A stretch of DNA of 64,000 nt from Streptomyces sp. GSL17-111 (GTDB lineage: Bacteria; Actinomycetota; Actinomycetes; Streptomycetales; Streptomycetaceae): positions 62,001 to 126,000 of the forward strand of contig NZ_JBAJNS010000001.1 in NCBI RefSeq assembly GCF_037911585.1. The letters are read 5' to 3'. Positions 41,549 through 50,092 of this stretch are shown one piece after another (the stretch's first letter is position 1; the number at the start of each line of letters is the position of its first letter). The notes beneath the pieces are model-generated. The model was not told the origin of the DNA, made no database searches, and saw only the letters and a program-made list of their open reading frames with translations. Both the position numbers and the translations under genes were made by a program.

Positions 41549-42897
41549 CCTCGTCGGTGCCCCGGCCCCGGGGGCCGGGGCACCGACGACAACCCGCCTG
41601 GGCGGGCCGCAACTACACGCTGCTCACGGCAGCCGCCGTGATCACCGGTCTCGGCGGCTCCGGGGCTCTCATCGCCGCCGCGTTCGCGGTGCTCCAGGCG
41701 GGCGGGTCCGGGACCGACGTGGGACTCGTGGCGGCCGCCCGCACGGTGCCGCTGGTCGTCTTCGTCCTCATCGGCGGCGCGGTGGCCGACCGGCTCCCCC
41801 GCCACCGGGTCATGGTCGCCGCGAACACCCTCAACTGCCTCTCCCAGGCCCTCTTCGCCGTCCTCGTCCTCAGCGGCGAGGCACGGATCTGGCACATGGC
41901 CGTACTCGCCGCGCTCGGCGGCACCGGGCAGGCGTTCTTCGCCCCGGCGGCCGAGGGCATGGTGCTCGCGTCAGTGACGGGCGAGCAGGCCGGCCGGGCC
42001 TTCGCCGTCTTCCGGATCGGTATGAACGGCGCGGCCATCGGGGGTGCGGCGCTGGGCGGGGCCCTGGTGGCCGCCGTCGGGCCGGGCTGGGTGCTCGCCG
42101 TCGACGCCGCGGCCTTCGCCGTCGCCGGTGCCCTGCGCGCGTTCCTGGACGTCAGCGGCATGGCCCGGCGTGCGCCCTCCGGTGGCCTGCTGCACGACCT
42201 GCGCGAGGGCTGGCGCGAGGTGACCGGGCGGCGCTGGCTGTGGGCGATCGTGCTGCAGTTCGCCGTCGTCAACGCGATGATCGCCGCGGCCGAGGCCGTG
42301 TACGGACCGCTCATCGCCGAGGCCCGTCTCGGCGGTGCCGGCCCATGGGGCGTGGCGCTCGCCGCGTTCGGCGCGGGCACGGTGCTGGGCGCGGTGCTGA
42401 TGACCCGCTGGAAGCCGCACAGGCTGCTGCTCGCCGGGGCGCTGTGCGTCTTTCCGCTCGCCCTGCCGTCCGCCGCGCTGGCCGTGCCGGTGACCGCGCC
42501 GACGCTGAGCGCGGTGATGTTCGTCAGCGGTCTGGCGGTGGAGGTCTTCTCCGTCACGTGGATGCTGGCACTGCACCAGGAGGTGCCCGAGGAGAAGTTC
42601 TCCCGGGTGGCGGCCTACGACTGGCTCGGCTCGCTCGCCCTGGTTCCGGTGGCCACCGCGCTGGCGGGGCCCGTCGCCGGGGCCGTCGGGATGGACACCG
42701 CGCTGTGGGGCGTCTCAGCGGTGGTCGTGCTGCTGACGGCGGCCGTCCTATGCGTCCCCGAGGTGCGGGGACTGCGGCTGCGCGCACCGGCCCCCACCCT
42801 CTCGGTGGCCCCGGCCCCGGCGACCCCGGGCCCGGCTCAGCCGATGCTGAAGGAGCCCGGTGGCGGTGGCGGCGACGGGAGGGCGTCCGCGTCCTGA
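41545..42897 (+). CDS. MFS transporter
   Basis: A 450-residue permease with about 12 transmembrane helices in two halves, resembling the MFS_3 enterobactin-exporter-like group (FVLIGGAVADRLPRHRVMVA is the loop 2-3 motif). The substrate is unknown. GTG 41545 overlaps the previous stop and leads through a strong hairpin; the first transmembrane residues (NYTLLTAAAV) begin only at about codon 23, and no other good start precedes them. The C-terminal tail is Pro/Gly-rich and overlaps the convergent methyltransferase-like gene by 61 bases. Confidence 0.82.
   Translation: MTSSVPRPRGPGHRRQPAWAGRNYTLLTAAAVITGLGGSGALIAAAFAVLQAGGSGTDVGLVAAARTVPLVVFVLIGGAVADRLPRHRVMVAANTLNCLSQALFAVLVLSGEARIWHMAVLAALGGTGQAFFAPAAEGMVLASVTGEQAGRAFAVFRIGMNGAAIGGAALGGALVAAVGPGWVLAVDAAAFAVAGALRAFLDVSGMARRAPSGGLLHDLREGWREVTGRRWLWAIVLQFAVVNAMIAAAEAVYGPLIAEARLGGAGPWGVALAAFGAGTVLGAVLMTRWKPHRLLLAGALCVFPLALPSAALAVPVTAPTLSAVMFVSGLAVEVFSVTWMLALHQEVPEEKFSRVAAYDWLGSLALVPVATALAGPVAGAVGMDTALWGVSAVVVLLTAAVLCVPEVRGLRLRAPAPTLSVAPAPATPGPAQPMLKEPGGGGGDGRASAS
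41551..41589 (+). terminator. 19-pair perfect hairpin at the membrane-protein/MFS junction
   Basis: Bases 41551-41569 are exactly complementary to 41571-41589 around a single G. It starts three bases after the stop of the repeat protein and looks like its terminator. It also covers codons 3-15 of the MFS gene if that starts at GTG 41545, so it may attenuate MFS expression. Confidence 0.7.
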
Positions 42898-43679
42898 ACC
42901 GGCCGAACGTCCCCCACCAACCGCCGCAGCGCCGCACCGTGCTCGACGCGGGCCGGGAACGGGTCGCCCGCGCACGCGCGGCTCAGCGCGTCCAGCGGCA
43001 GCGCGGCGGCCGAGGCCACCAGGACGACGTTCCCGAACCGGCGCCCCCGTAGCACTCCGGGCTCCGCCATCAGACACACCTGGCCGAAGACGGCGGCGAG
43101 CGTCGCCGCCTGGGCGCGCAGGAAGGGGAAGGGCGCGCCGTCGGCGATGTTGACCACGTGCAGACCGTGCGGGCGCAGGGCCCGCGCCGCCGCCTCGGCG
43201 CAACCCCGGGTCGTCAGGTGGGCGGGGATCCGCGAGCCGCCGAAGACGTCGGCGACGATCAGGTCGTAGGAATCCGCCGGGGCCGCCTCCAGGGCCCGCC
43301 GGGCGTCGGCCGCGCGCGTCCGCGTCCCGCTCCCGGGCGGCAGCGGGAGGTGCTCCAGCACGAGGGCGAGCAGGGCCTCGTCCGCCTCCACGACCGTCTG
43401 CCGCGAACCGGGCCGTGCGGAGGCGGTGTAGCGGGGCAGGGTGAGTCCACCGCCCCCGAGGTGGAGGACGTCCAGCGGCCCGGCCGGCCCGGCCGCGTCG
43501 ATCACGTGGGCGATGCGCCGCGTGTACGCGAACTCCAGGTGCGCGGTGTCGTCGAGGTCGACGTAGGACTGGGGGGCGTCGTCGACGGTGAGCAGCCAGG
43601 CCCGCGACCGGTCGACGTCGGGCAGGAGGCGTGCGGTGCCGTGATCGACGGTCCGGACGACGGGGAGGGGCTCGTTCAC
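42837..43679 (-). CDS. spermidine synthase-like methyltransferase-fold protein
   Basis: A 280-residue protein of the SpeE-like family with a Rossmann fold: VLHLGGGGLTLPRY (nucleotide loop), VVEADEALL, and YDLIVADVFGG. Bacterial relatives outside polyamine operons often lack proven aminopropyltransferase activity, so this may act on another amine or SAM-type substrate. ATG 43679 is used. Its C-terminal 20 codons overlap the MFS gene on the opposite strand. It is divergent from the VTT protein. Confidence 0.82.
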   Translation of the reverse strand: MNEPLPVVRTVDHGTARLLPDVDRSRAWLLTVDDAPQSYVDLDDTAHLEFAYTRRIAHVIDAAGPAGPLDVLHLGGGGLTLPRYTASARPGSRQTVVEADEALLALVLEHLPLPPGSGTRTRAADARRALEAAPADSYDLIVADVFGGSRIPAHLTTRGCAEAAARALRPHGLHVVNIADGAPFPFLRAQAATLAAVFGQVCLMAEPGVLRGRRFGNVVLVASAAALPLDALSRACAGDPFPARVEHGAALRRLVGDVRPVQDADALPSPPPPPGSFSIG

Positions 43680-43830
43680 CGCTCCATTGTGCGGGGGTGG
43701 CCGCGCCGTCCGGAGGCGGGGCGCGGAGGCGGGGTCTCAGGCGGGGCGGCGCCTTCGCACACGGCTGCCGTTGGTGCCCACGTCACCGCTGCGCCGCCGG
43801 CGCTTCACCTTCGTCGGTTAACCTCCTCCG

Positions 43831-44592
43831 GTGCCCGCGCCCACTTCCTCCGTCCCGCCCCCTCCGCCGCTCGCCGAGCGTGCGGAGCCGGTCGTCCGGG
43901 ACGGCCCCCGGCCGGGCCGGGGCCGCCTGCTGCGGCTGGGCCTGCTCACGGTCCTCCTGGCCGCCGGCCTCTACGCCGCCACCACCCTGTTCGACCCGCG
44001 ACTGCTCACCGAGCCGGGGTGGGCCGGTCACCTGCCGACGGCGCTGGCCGTGCCCGCCTTCGTGGCGCTCCACGGCGTCGGCTCGGCGGTCTTCGTGCCC
44101 CGGCCGGTGCTGACCGTGGCCGCCGGGGTGCTCTTCGGCGCGGCGACGGGCACGGCCGCCGCGCTGGCGGGGACGGTCCTCGGAGCGGGACTCGCGTTCG
44201 GGCTGGGCCGGCTCCTGGGCCAGGACGCCCTGCGCCCGCTGCTGCGGGGCCGCCGACTGGCGGCGGGCGACCGGCTGCTGAGCCGGTACGGCTTCCGCGC
44301 GGTGCTGGTCCTTCGGCTCCTGCCCGGGGTGCCCTTCGCCGCCTCGAACTACGCGGCGTCCGTCTCCCGCATGAGCTGGACGGCGATCCTGGCCGGCACC
44401 GCCGTGGGCGCCCTGCCCAGCACCGTCGCCTACGCGCTGGTGGGCAGCCGCGCCGCGGACCCCACCTCGCCGGAGTTCCTGGCCGCCTCCGCCTTCCTGG
44501 GGGTCATGGGGATCGCCGCCGTCGTCCTCACCCGGTTCCGCCGGGGACGACCGGACGAACGCGGGTACGAACCGGTGGGTGCCGCCGTCTGA
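43831..44592 (+). CDS. TVP38/TMEM64 (VTT domain) membrane protein
   Basis: A 253-residue polytopic protein of the VTT family, with a Pro-rich N terminus, about five or six helices, and the conserved RLLPGVPFAASNYAASVSRM region near residue 170. Family members act as lipid scramblase-like proteins or in membrane homeostasis. TAACCT (43819-43824) ends six bases before GTG 43831 and there is no Shine-Dalgarno, suggesting a leaderless start. Confidence 0.85.
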   Translation: MPAPTSSVPPPPPLAERAEPVVRDGPRPGRGRLLRLGLLTVLLAAGLYAATTLFDPRLLTEPGWAGHLPTALAVPAFVALHGVGSAVFVPRPVLTVAAGVLFGAATGTAAALAGTVLGAGLAFGLGRLLGQDALRPLLRGRRLAAGDRLLSRYGFRAVLVLRLLPGVPFAASNYAASVSRMSWTAILAGTAVGALPSTVAYALVGSRAADPTSPEFLAASAFLGVMGIAAVVLTRFRRGRPDERGYEPVGAAV

Positions 44593-44702
44593 GCCGTGCC
44601 CCGACCTAGCATCGGACCGGTCACACCCCCGGTCCCCTCCTCCGCCACGAACAGATCCGCCCCCGTATCCATCCTCGAGTACAAGGACGAGCGCATCCCG
44701 AC

Positions 44703-45596
44703 ATGACCTGGTTCGAATCATTCATCCTCGGGGTCGTCCAGGGGCTCACGGAATTCCTGCCGATTTCCTCCAGCGCCCATCTGCGCCTGACCGCCGTCGC
44801 GGCCGGCTGGCCGGACCCGGGCGCGGCGTTCACCGCGGTCGCCCAGATCGGCACCGAGGTGGCCGTGCTGGTGTACTTCCGCAAGGACATCGTGCGCATC
44901 GTGCGGGCGTGGTCGCGGTCCGTGGTGGACAAGGAGGCCCGGCGCGACCTGGACGCGCGCATCGGCTGGCTGGTCATCGTCGGCAGTCTGCCGATCGGCG
45001 TGCTGGGGCTGACGCTCAAGGACTACATCGAGGGGCCGTTCCGGAACCTCCAGCTCATCGCGTTCAGCCTGATCGTCCTGGGGATCGTGCTCGGCATCGC
45101 CGACCGGATGGCGACCCGGGCGGCCGAGCGGGCGGAGCGGGGCGGTGGCCGTCACCGGGCCGTGAAGCCGCTCAAGGACCTGGAGCACCTGACGGTGCGC
45201 GACGGCATACTGTACGGCTTCTGTCAGGCCCTCGCCCTCATCCCCGGCATGTCCCGGTCGGGCTCGACGATCACGGGCGGCCTCTTCCTCGGCTACAACC
45301 GGGCGGCCGCGGCCCGGTACTCGTTCCTCCTGGCCATACCGGCGGTACTCGCCTCCGGCGCGCTGGAACTGACGGCGATCGGTGCCGAGGGCGGTCACGT
45401 CTCCTGGGGGCCCACAATCCTGGCGACCGTCGTCAGCGGTCTGGTCGGCTACGCGGTCATCGCCTGGTTCATGCGGTTCATCTCCACCCGTAGCTTCCTG
45501 CCCTTCGTGATCTACCGGGTGGCGCTGGGCACGGTCCTGCTCGTCCTCATCTGGGTCGGTGTGCTGGATCCGTACGCCGGGGGCCCGAGCCACTGA
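44703..45596 (+). CDS. uppP: undecaprenyl-diphosphatase
   Basis: A 297-residue integral membrane enzyme (BacA/UppP) that recycles the lipid carrier for peptidoglycan by dephosphorylating undecaprenyl diphosphate. Catalytic regions are intact: LTEFLPISSSAHL at residues 15-27 and PGMSRSGSTITGG near 181. Overexpressed relatives confer bacitracin resistance. AAGGACGAG lies upstream of ATG 44703, and TAGCAT at 44607-44612 may be a -10. It is followed by lnt 64 bases later. Confidence 0.95.
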   Translation: MTWFESFILGVVQGLTEFLPISSSAHLRLTAVAAGWPDPGAAFTAVAQIGTEVAVLVYFRKDIVRIVRAWSRSVVDKEARRDLDARIGWLVIVGSLPIGVLGLTLKDYIEGPFRNLQLIAFSLIVLGIVLGIADRMATRAAERAERGGGRHRAVKPLKDLEHLTVRDGILYGFCQALALIPGMSRSGSTITGGLFLGYNRAAAARYSFLLAIPAVLASGALELTAIGAEGGHVSWGPTILATVVSGLVGYAVIAWFMRFISTRSFLPFVIYRVALGTVLLVLIWVGVLDPYAGGPSH

Positions 45597-45660
45597 TCGC
45601 GGGAGCGGCCGGCGGGGCACACTGGAAGTGGTCCCCGGCCGCCGCGGTAGGAGGCACGGT

Positions 45661-47193
45661 ATGCGACGTGCACCCGCACGACGGTGGTGGAGCCCTGCGG
45701 CCCTGGTCGCGGGCGCGCTGCCGGCGCTGGCCTTCCCGGCTCCCGCGCTGTGGTGGCTGGCCTTCGCCGCGCTCGTCCCGTGGCTGCTGCTCCTGCGGGC
45801 CGCGCCCGACGGGCGGCGGGCCGCGTGGTTCGGCTGGCTCGGCGGCACCGGCTTCGTTCTGGCGACGCACCACTGGCTGGCCCCCCATCTGCACGTCTTC
45901 CTCCTGCCCCTCGCGGCGCTGCTGGGTGCGCTGTGGGCGCCCTGGGGCGCGCTGGCCCACCGGCTCCTCGCCGACCGCACCGGGGTGGAGGGCTCTGCTG
46001 CGGGCGGCGCGGGCCCGGACGGGCGCCGCCGGACGGGGGCGGCCGTCGTGGTGCTGCCGTCGGCGTGGCTCGTGGTGGAGCTGATCCGCTCCTGGGAGTA
46101 CGCGGGCGGCCCGTGGGGGCTGCTGGGAGCGAGCCAGTGGTCGTGGGAGCCGGGGCTGCGGCTGGCGTCGCTGGGCGGAGTGTGGCTGGTCGGTTGGCTG
46201 ATCGTGGCCGTCAACGTCGGGATCGCCGCGCTGCTCGCCCGGACCGCCCCGCGTCCGGTCCGGGGCACCGCGGCCGCCGCGCTGGGATGCTGCGCGCTGG
46301 TGATCGCCGGCGCGTGGCTCGCGGTGGAGCCACCCCGGACCACCGGTGCGGTGCGGGTGGCCGTCGTGCAGCCCGGTGAACTCTCCGAGCCGGGTCCGCG
46401 CTTCGACCGGGGGGTGGAACTGACGCGGACGCTGGCCGGCCGGGACGTGGACCTCGTGGTGTGGGCGGAGAGCAGCGTGGGCTTCGACCTGTCGGCCCGC
46501 GACGACCTCACGGACCGGCTGGCCGCCGTCTCCGCCGACGTCGACGCACCGCTCCTGGTCAACGTGGACGCCCGCCGGGTGGACGGTCCGGGAATCGTCA
46601 AGAGCTCCGTGCTCGTGGACACCGGAGGGCTGTCCGGCGACCGGTACGACAAGATGCGGCTGGTCCCGTTCGGGGAGTACGTTCCGCTGCGTTCGGTGCT
46701 GGGCTGGGCCACCGAGGTGGGACGTGCGGCCGACGTGGACCGGGTACGCGGGACGGAACCGGTGGTGATGAGCGCGGGCGGCGTCCGCGTCGGCCCGCTG
46801 ATCTGCTTCGAGACGGCCTTCCCCGACATGAGCCGGCACCTGGTGCGGGAGGGTGCGCAGGTACTGGTGGGGCAGTCGGCCACCAGCAGCTTCCAGGGGA
46901 CCTGGGCCCCCCGGCAGCACGCGTCGCTGGCCGCGCTGCGGGCGGCCGAGACGGGGCGCCCGATGGTGCACGCGACTCTGACCGGCATCACCGCGGTCCA
47001 CGGCCCGGACGGGGCACGCGTCGGACCGCGGCTGGAGTCGGACCGCAGCGCGACGCACGTGTACGCGGTGCCGCTGGCGACCGGCCGCACCTTCTCCGTC
47101 CGGGCGGGCGACTGGGTGGCGCTCGGGTCGCTCGGCGTGGTCGGTGCGGCCGCCGTCGTCCTGGTCAGTCGGCGTGCTGCCGGACGGCCGTGA
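45661..47193 (+). CDS. lnt: apolipoprotein N-acyltransferase
   Basis: A 510-residue enzyme with about eight N-terminal membrane segments and a C-terminal nitrilase-like domain. The Glu-Lys-Cys triad can be seen: WAESS, YDKMRLVPFGEYVP and ICFETAFPD. It adds a third acyl chain to lipoproteins at the outer face of the membrane. Actinobacteria have such Lnt enzymes although classically they were assigned to Gram-negatives. ATG 45661 is used. The last 29 bases overlap the convergent oxidoreductase. Confidence 0.93.
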   Translation: MRRAPARRWWSPAALVAGALPALAFPAPALWWLAFAALVPWLLLLRAAPDGRRAAWFGWLGGTGFVLATHHWLAPHLHVFLLPLAALLGALWAPWGALAHRLLADRTGVEGSAAGGAGPDGRRRTGAAVVVLPSAWLVVELIRSWEYAGGPWGLLGASQWSWEPGLRLASLGGVWLVGWLIVAVNVGIAALLARTAPRPVRGTAAAALGCCALVIAGAWLAVEPPRTTGAVRVAVVQPGELSEPGPRFDRGVELTRTLAGRDVDLVVWAESSVGFDLSARDDLTDRLAAVSADVDAPLLVNVDARRVDGPGIVKSSVLVDTGGLSGDRYDKMRLVPFGEYVPLRSVLGWATEVGRAADVDRVRGTEPVVMSAGGVRVGPLICFETAFPDMSRHLVREGAQVLVGQSATSSFQGTWAPRQHASLAALRAAETGRPMVHATLTGITAVHGPDGARVGPRLESDRSATHVYAVPLATGRTFSVRAGDWVALGSLGVVGAAAVVLVSRRAAGRP

Positions 47194-48070
47194 TGATCCG
47201 CTCGCACAGCTCGTGGGTGAGCAGGGCGTCCGCGGCGCTGAGCGTCACGCCGCCCCGTACCGCGTCGAGGAAGGAGAGGACGGCCTGCTCGATGCCCCGC
47301 TGCCGGGCCACCGGTACCCAGTCACCACGGCGGCGGACGCTGGGCTGGCCCTTGTGGTCGATGACCTCGGCGAGGTTGCGGACCTCACGCTTGGTGTCCT
47401 GGCCGGACACCTCCAGGACCTCCTCCGCCGATCCGGAAAGCCGGTTCATGATGCCCACGGCGGTGAAGGTGTCGCCGGAGAGCTGGAGGACGACGTGGTG
47501 CAGCAGCCCGTCCCGGACCCGGGCGCGGACGTCGACCCGGTCGTGGGGGGCGGGGGCGAGGAAGCGCAGGGTGTCGACGACGTGGATGAAGTCATCGTAG
47601 ACCAGGGAGCGGGGTTCCTCGGGCAGGCCCACCCGGTTCTTCTGCATCAGGATCAGGTCGCGCGGGTGCTCGCGGCACTGGGCGTAGGCCGGGGCGAAGC
47701 GCCGGTTGAAGCCGACCGCGAGACTGACTCCGCGCTGTTCCGCGAGGTCCACGAGGTGCTCGGACGCGGCGAGGTCGTAGGCCAGCGGCTTGTCGACGTA
47801 GGTGGGGACGTCCGCTGCGAGCAGCCTGCCGACCAGCTCGGGGTGGACGGCGGTCGGGGCGTGGACGAACGCCGCGTCCAGCCCGGCCGCGAGCAGCCCG
47901 TCGAACGTCTCGTGCCGGTGGGCTTCGGGGACCCGGTGGGTCTCGCCGAGGCGGTGCAGGGTGGCGGCGGTCCGGGTGTGCAGGTGCGGTTCCAGCCCGG
48001 GCTGGGCGGCGATGACGGGAAGGTAGGCCTTCTGCGCGATGTCTCCCAGCCCGATGACGCCGACCTTCAC
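47165..48070 (-). CDS. Gfo/Idh/MocA family oxidoreductase
   Basis: A 301-residue NAD(P)-dependent oxidoreductase: Rossmann loop GVIGLGDIAQKAY at the N terminus, VDKPLAYD (the EKP-type motif with Lys) near residue 92, and a C-terminal alpha/beta domain with YDDFIHVVDTLRF. The substrate, probably a sugar or inositol derivative, is unknown. GTG 48070 has GAGGAG upstream and gives the standard N terminus; a frame to 48097 is too long. It overlaps lnt tail to tail by 29 bases. Confidence 0.87.
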   Translation of the reverse strand: MKVGVIGLGDIAQKAYLPVIAAQPGLEPHLHTRTAATLHRLGETHRVPEAHRHETFDGLLAAGLDAAFVHAPTAVHPELVGRLLAADVPTYVDKPLAYDLAASEHLVDLAEQRGVSLAVGFNRRFAPAYAQCREHPRDLILMQKNRVGLPEEPRSLVYDDFIHVVDTLRFLAPAPHDRVDVRARVRDGLLHHVVLQLSGDTFTAVGIMNRLSGSAEEVLEVSGQDTKREVRNLAEVIDHKGQPSVRRRGDWVPVARQRGIEQAVLSFLDAVRGGVTLSAADALLTHELCERIITAVRQHAD

Positions 48071-48189
48071 CGCGTGTCTCCTCGCCTCGCCCGCCATGCC
48101 AGCCGCTCCGTCGGCACGCGGGCAGCATACGCCGGGGCCGGGGCGGCCGGTTCGGCGCCCCGGCGAAGGCGCGGGGCGGCATGGGCATC

Positions 48190-48201
48190 CCGACCGGTCG
48201 G
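48190..48201. promoter_or_regulatory. 12-base palindrome in a divergent spacer
   Basis: CCGACCGGTCGG is a perfect, uninterrupted palindrome between the oxidoreductase and lipoprotein genes, 66 bases from the likely lipoprotein start. In such a GC-rich genome this could arise by chance. It is listed as a weak operator candidate. Confidence 0.35.
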
Positions 48202-48266
48202 CACGACCTCCGGATCACCCTCACGGGGAGTTACCGGACGCCGCCGATTACGGCACAGTGGGTCCG

Positions 48267-48719
48267 GTGCGACGATCCTCCTGTGCCCTTCTCCTGACCG
48301 GCGTGGCCCTGGCCTCGGCCTCCGGCTGCGTCACCGTACCCGCCGAGCAGCGCCCGGAACCGGCCGCCGACCGGCACAGCGGCGGCCCGGAGAGCACCCC
48401 GCCCGGGTCCACCGCGCCCACACCGCGCGAGGCGCTCACCACGCCCCGGCCCCGACCGTCCGCCACCTCGGCGGAGATCACGGAGGGTGCACCCCAGGAC
48501 GGGCACGCCGACGCCGGACACGGGCCGACCGGCCCGCCTCCCGCCCCGGCCCCGCCCACCGGGCGAGGGTTCCCGGCCGGGCCGCCGCCCACCGCGCTGC
48601 CCGATCCCGTCGCCTCCGCCGCGAGGGGGACGGACGTCTGCCGGCTCGGGGAGGTGTACGGCGGCTGGGAGTCGGGCAGCCGCGTCGGGGACCACTGCCG
48701 TTCCGCCTACGGCGACTGA
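48267..48719 (+). CDS. probable small secreted lipoprotein
   Basis: A 150-residue protein with an N-terminal basic-hydrophobic segment and a lipobox-like ASGC ending at about residue 18-19. The mature region is Pro/Thr/Ala-rich and disordered up to a C-terminal segment (DVCRLGEVYGGWESGSRVGD) with two Cys residues that may form a disulfide. No homologous domain is recognised. GTG 48267 is preferred; GTG 48258 is also in frame. Position -3 of the lipobox is Ala rather than Leu, so lipidation is likely but not certain. Confidence 0.65.
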   Translation: MRRSSCALLLTGVALASASGCVTVPAEQRPEPAADRHSGGPESTPPGSTAPTPREALTTPRPRPSATSAEITEGAPQDGHADAGHGPTGPPPAPAPPTGRGFPAGPPPTALPDPVASAARGTDVCRLGEVYGGWESGSRVGDHCRSAYGD

Positions 48720-49213
48720 CCGTCCGGCCGCTGCGGATCCCCGCCCGCCTCGGCCAGCCGCAGCTCCAGGCGGCCGACGGCGGCCCGGACGCCGCTGCCG
48801 TACGCGTCGTCGCCCAGCGCGTCCAGCACGGCGTGGCAGCGGTCCAGCTCCCGGCGGGCGGCGGTGTGCTGGGCGAGCTTGAGGTAGTCGGCGGCCAGGT
48901 TGAGGTGCAGGGAGGGGTAGAGGCCGCGAACGTCGATCTCGTGGCCCCCGAAGCCCGCCCGGGCTCCGGCCAGTGCCTCGGCCGCCCCGAGCGCGCGCAG
49001 GTCCCAGGCGAGCTCGGCCTGCGGGTCGTCCTGGGTGTCGGCCATGTAGTGGGCCACCGTGACGCGGTGAAGGTGGTCGCGGTCGTGGTCCAGCTCGGCC
49101 CACAGCGCGGAGAAACGGTTGCGCGCCTCCTCGCGGTCGCCACCGTGCAGCAGCATCACGGCCTGGCCGATCCGGGTCGTCATCGCCTGCTCGGCCGGGG
49201 TCTGCTGGTTCAC
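48707..49213 (-). CDS. conserved helical hypothetical protein, TPR-like
   Basis: A 168-residue, mostly alpha-helical protein. Segments such as LNLAADYLKLAQHTAARREL and the following helix look like tetratricopeptide-type pairs, but no confident domain is assigned. GTG 49213 has GGGAGA upstream; a much longer frame upstream is antisense to ung and rejected. It overlaps the lipoprotein gene by 13 bases tail to tail and follows the ung terminator. It may be a scaffold or regulator; its function is unknown. Confidence 0.6.
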   Translation of the reverse strand: MNQQTPAEQAMTTRIGQAVMLLHGGDREEARNRFSALWAELDHDRDHLHRVTVAHYMADTQDDPQAELAWDLRALGAAEALAGARAGFGGHEIDVRGLYPSLHLNLAADYLKLAQHTAARRELDRCHAVLDALGDDAYGSGVRAAVGRLELRLAEAGGDPQRPDGQSP

Positions 49214-49272
49214 CTGGTTCTCCCGTGCGGTGGGGCCGGACGGCCGGGGGCGCCGGCGGCCGGGGGCGGGGC

Positions 49273-49311
49273 GATCCGCCGCCCCGACGCTAGCGGCCGG
49301 GGCGGCGGATC
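49273..49311 (-). terminator. intrinsic terminator of ung
   Basis: Perfect 14-base arms (49273-49286 and 49298-49311) flank an 11-base loop. On the minus strand it begins 13 bases after the ung stop, separating ung from the TPR-like gene. Confidence 0.9.
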
Positions 49312-49323
49312 CACGACAGGCGC

Positions 49324-50004
49324 TCAGCCCGCCAGGTCGGGAATGCGCCAGTCGATGGGCTCGTGTCCCTGGGCGGCGACGGCCTCGTCGATGCGGCCGA
49401 AGGGCCGGGAGCCGAAGAACCGCTTCGCCGAGAGCGGCGAGGGGTGCGCCCCCTCCACGACGGTGTGGCGCGCGGTGTCGATCAGCCGCAGCTTCTTGCG
49501 CGCGTAGTTCCCCCACAGTACGAACACCGCCGGGTCGCGCCGGGCGGAGACGGCACGGATCACGGCGTCGGTGAACTGCTCCCAGCCCTTGCCCTTGTGC
49601 GAGTTGGCTTCTCCGGCACGCACGGTGAGCACCGCGTTGAGCAGGAGCACGCCCTGCCGCGCCCACGGCATGAGATAGCCGTTGTCCGGCACCGGGTGCC
49701 CCAGCTCCGCGTTCAGCTCCTTGTAGATGTTGCGCAGGGACGGCGGGACGCGCACCCCGGGACGCACCGAGAAGCACAGCCCGTGGCCCTGGCCTTCGCC
49801 GTGGTACGGGTCCTGGCCGAGGATCAGCACCTTGACCCTGTCGAAAGGTGTCGCGTCCAGCGCGGCGAAGACCTCTTCGCGCGGCGGGTACACCGGACCG
49901 CGCGCCCGCTCCTCCTCGACGAACTCCGTCAGCTCCTTGAAGTAGGGCTTGTCGAGCTCCTCGCCGAGTACGTCCTGCCAGGACGCGGGCAGCATGTCGA
50001 TCAC
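49324..50004 (-). CDS. ung: uracil-DNA glycosylase
   Basis: A 226-residue family 1 uracil-DNA glycosylase that removes uracil from DNA for base-excision repair. The catalytic water-activating motif GQDPYHGEGQGHG lies near residue 63, and HPSPLS with the second catalytic His is near 187. GTG 50004 has GGAGG eight to nine bases upstream; ATG 49995 is a later alternative. It is bounded by terminators on both sides, so it is a single transcription unit. Confidence 0.96.
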   Translation of the reverse strand: MIDMLPASWQDVLGEELDKPYFKELTEFVEEERARGPVYPPREEVFAALDATPFDRVKVLILGQDPYHGEGQGHGLCFSVRPGVRVPPSLRNIYKELNAELGHPVPDNGYLMPWARQGVLLLNAVLTVRAGEANSHKGKGWEQFTDAVIRAVSARRDPAVFVLWGNYARKKLRLIDTARHTVVEGAHPSPLSAKRFFGSRPFGRIDEAVAAQGHEPIDWRIPDLAG

Positions 50005-50029
50005 CTGGTCACCCCTCCGTGAATACGCG

Positions 50030-50062
50030 ATGGCGCCCGGCGGAGAGACCGCCGGGCGCCAT
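50030..50062 (-). terminator. intrinsic terminator of the peptide-binding lipoprotein gene
   Basis: Arms at 50030-50043 and 50049-50062 form a perfect 14-base stem with an AGAGA loop. It lies 31 bases after the stop at 50093 on the minus strand. Confidence 0.92.
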
Positions 50063-50092
50063 CGAACGTACCGCTGGGCACTGACAGTGCGG

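Noticed and set aside
44718-47207. Long minus-strand frame across uppP and lnt
   Set aside because: Both plus-strand genes are complete with catalytic motifs, and the antisense frame has no recognisable domain.
49214-49777. Upstream extension of the TPR-like gene
   Set aside because: It runs through the ung terminator and ung itself in another frame on the same strand; GTG 49213 with GGGAGA is the natural start.
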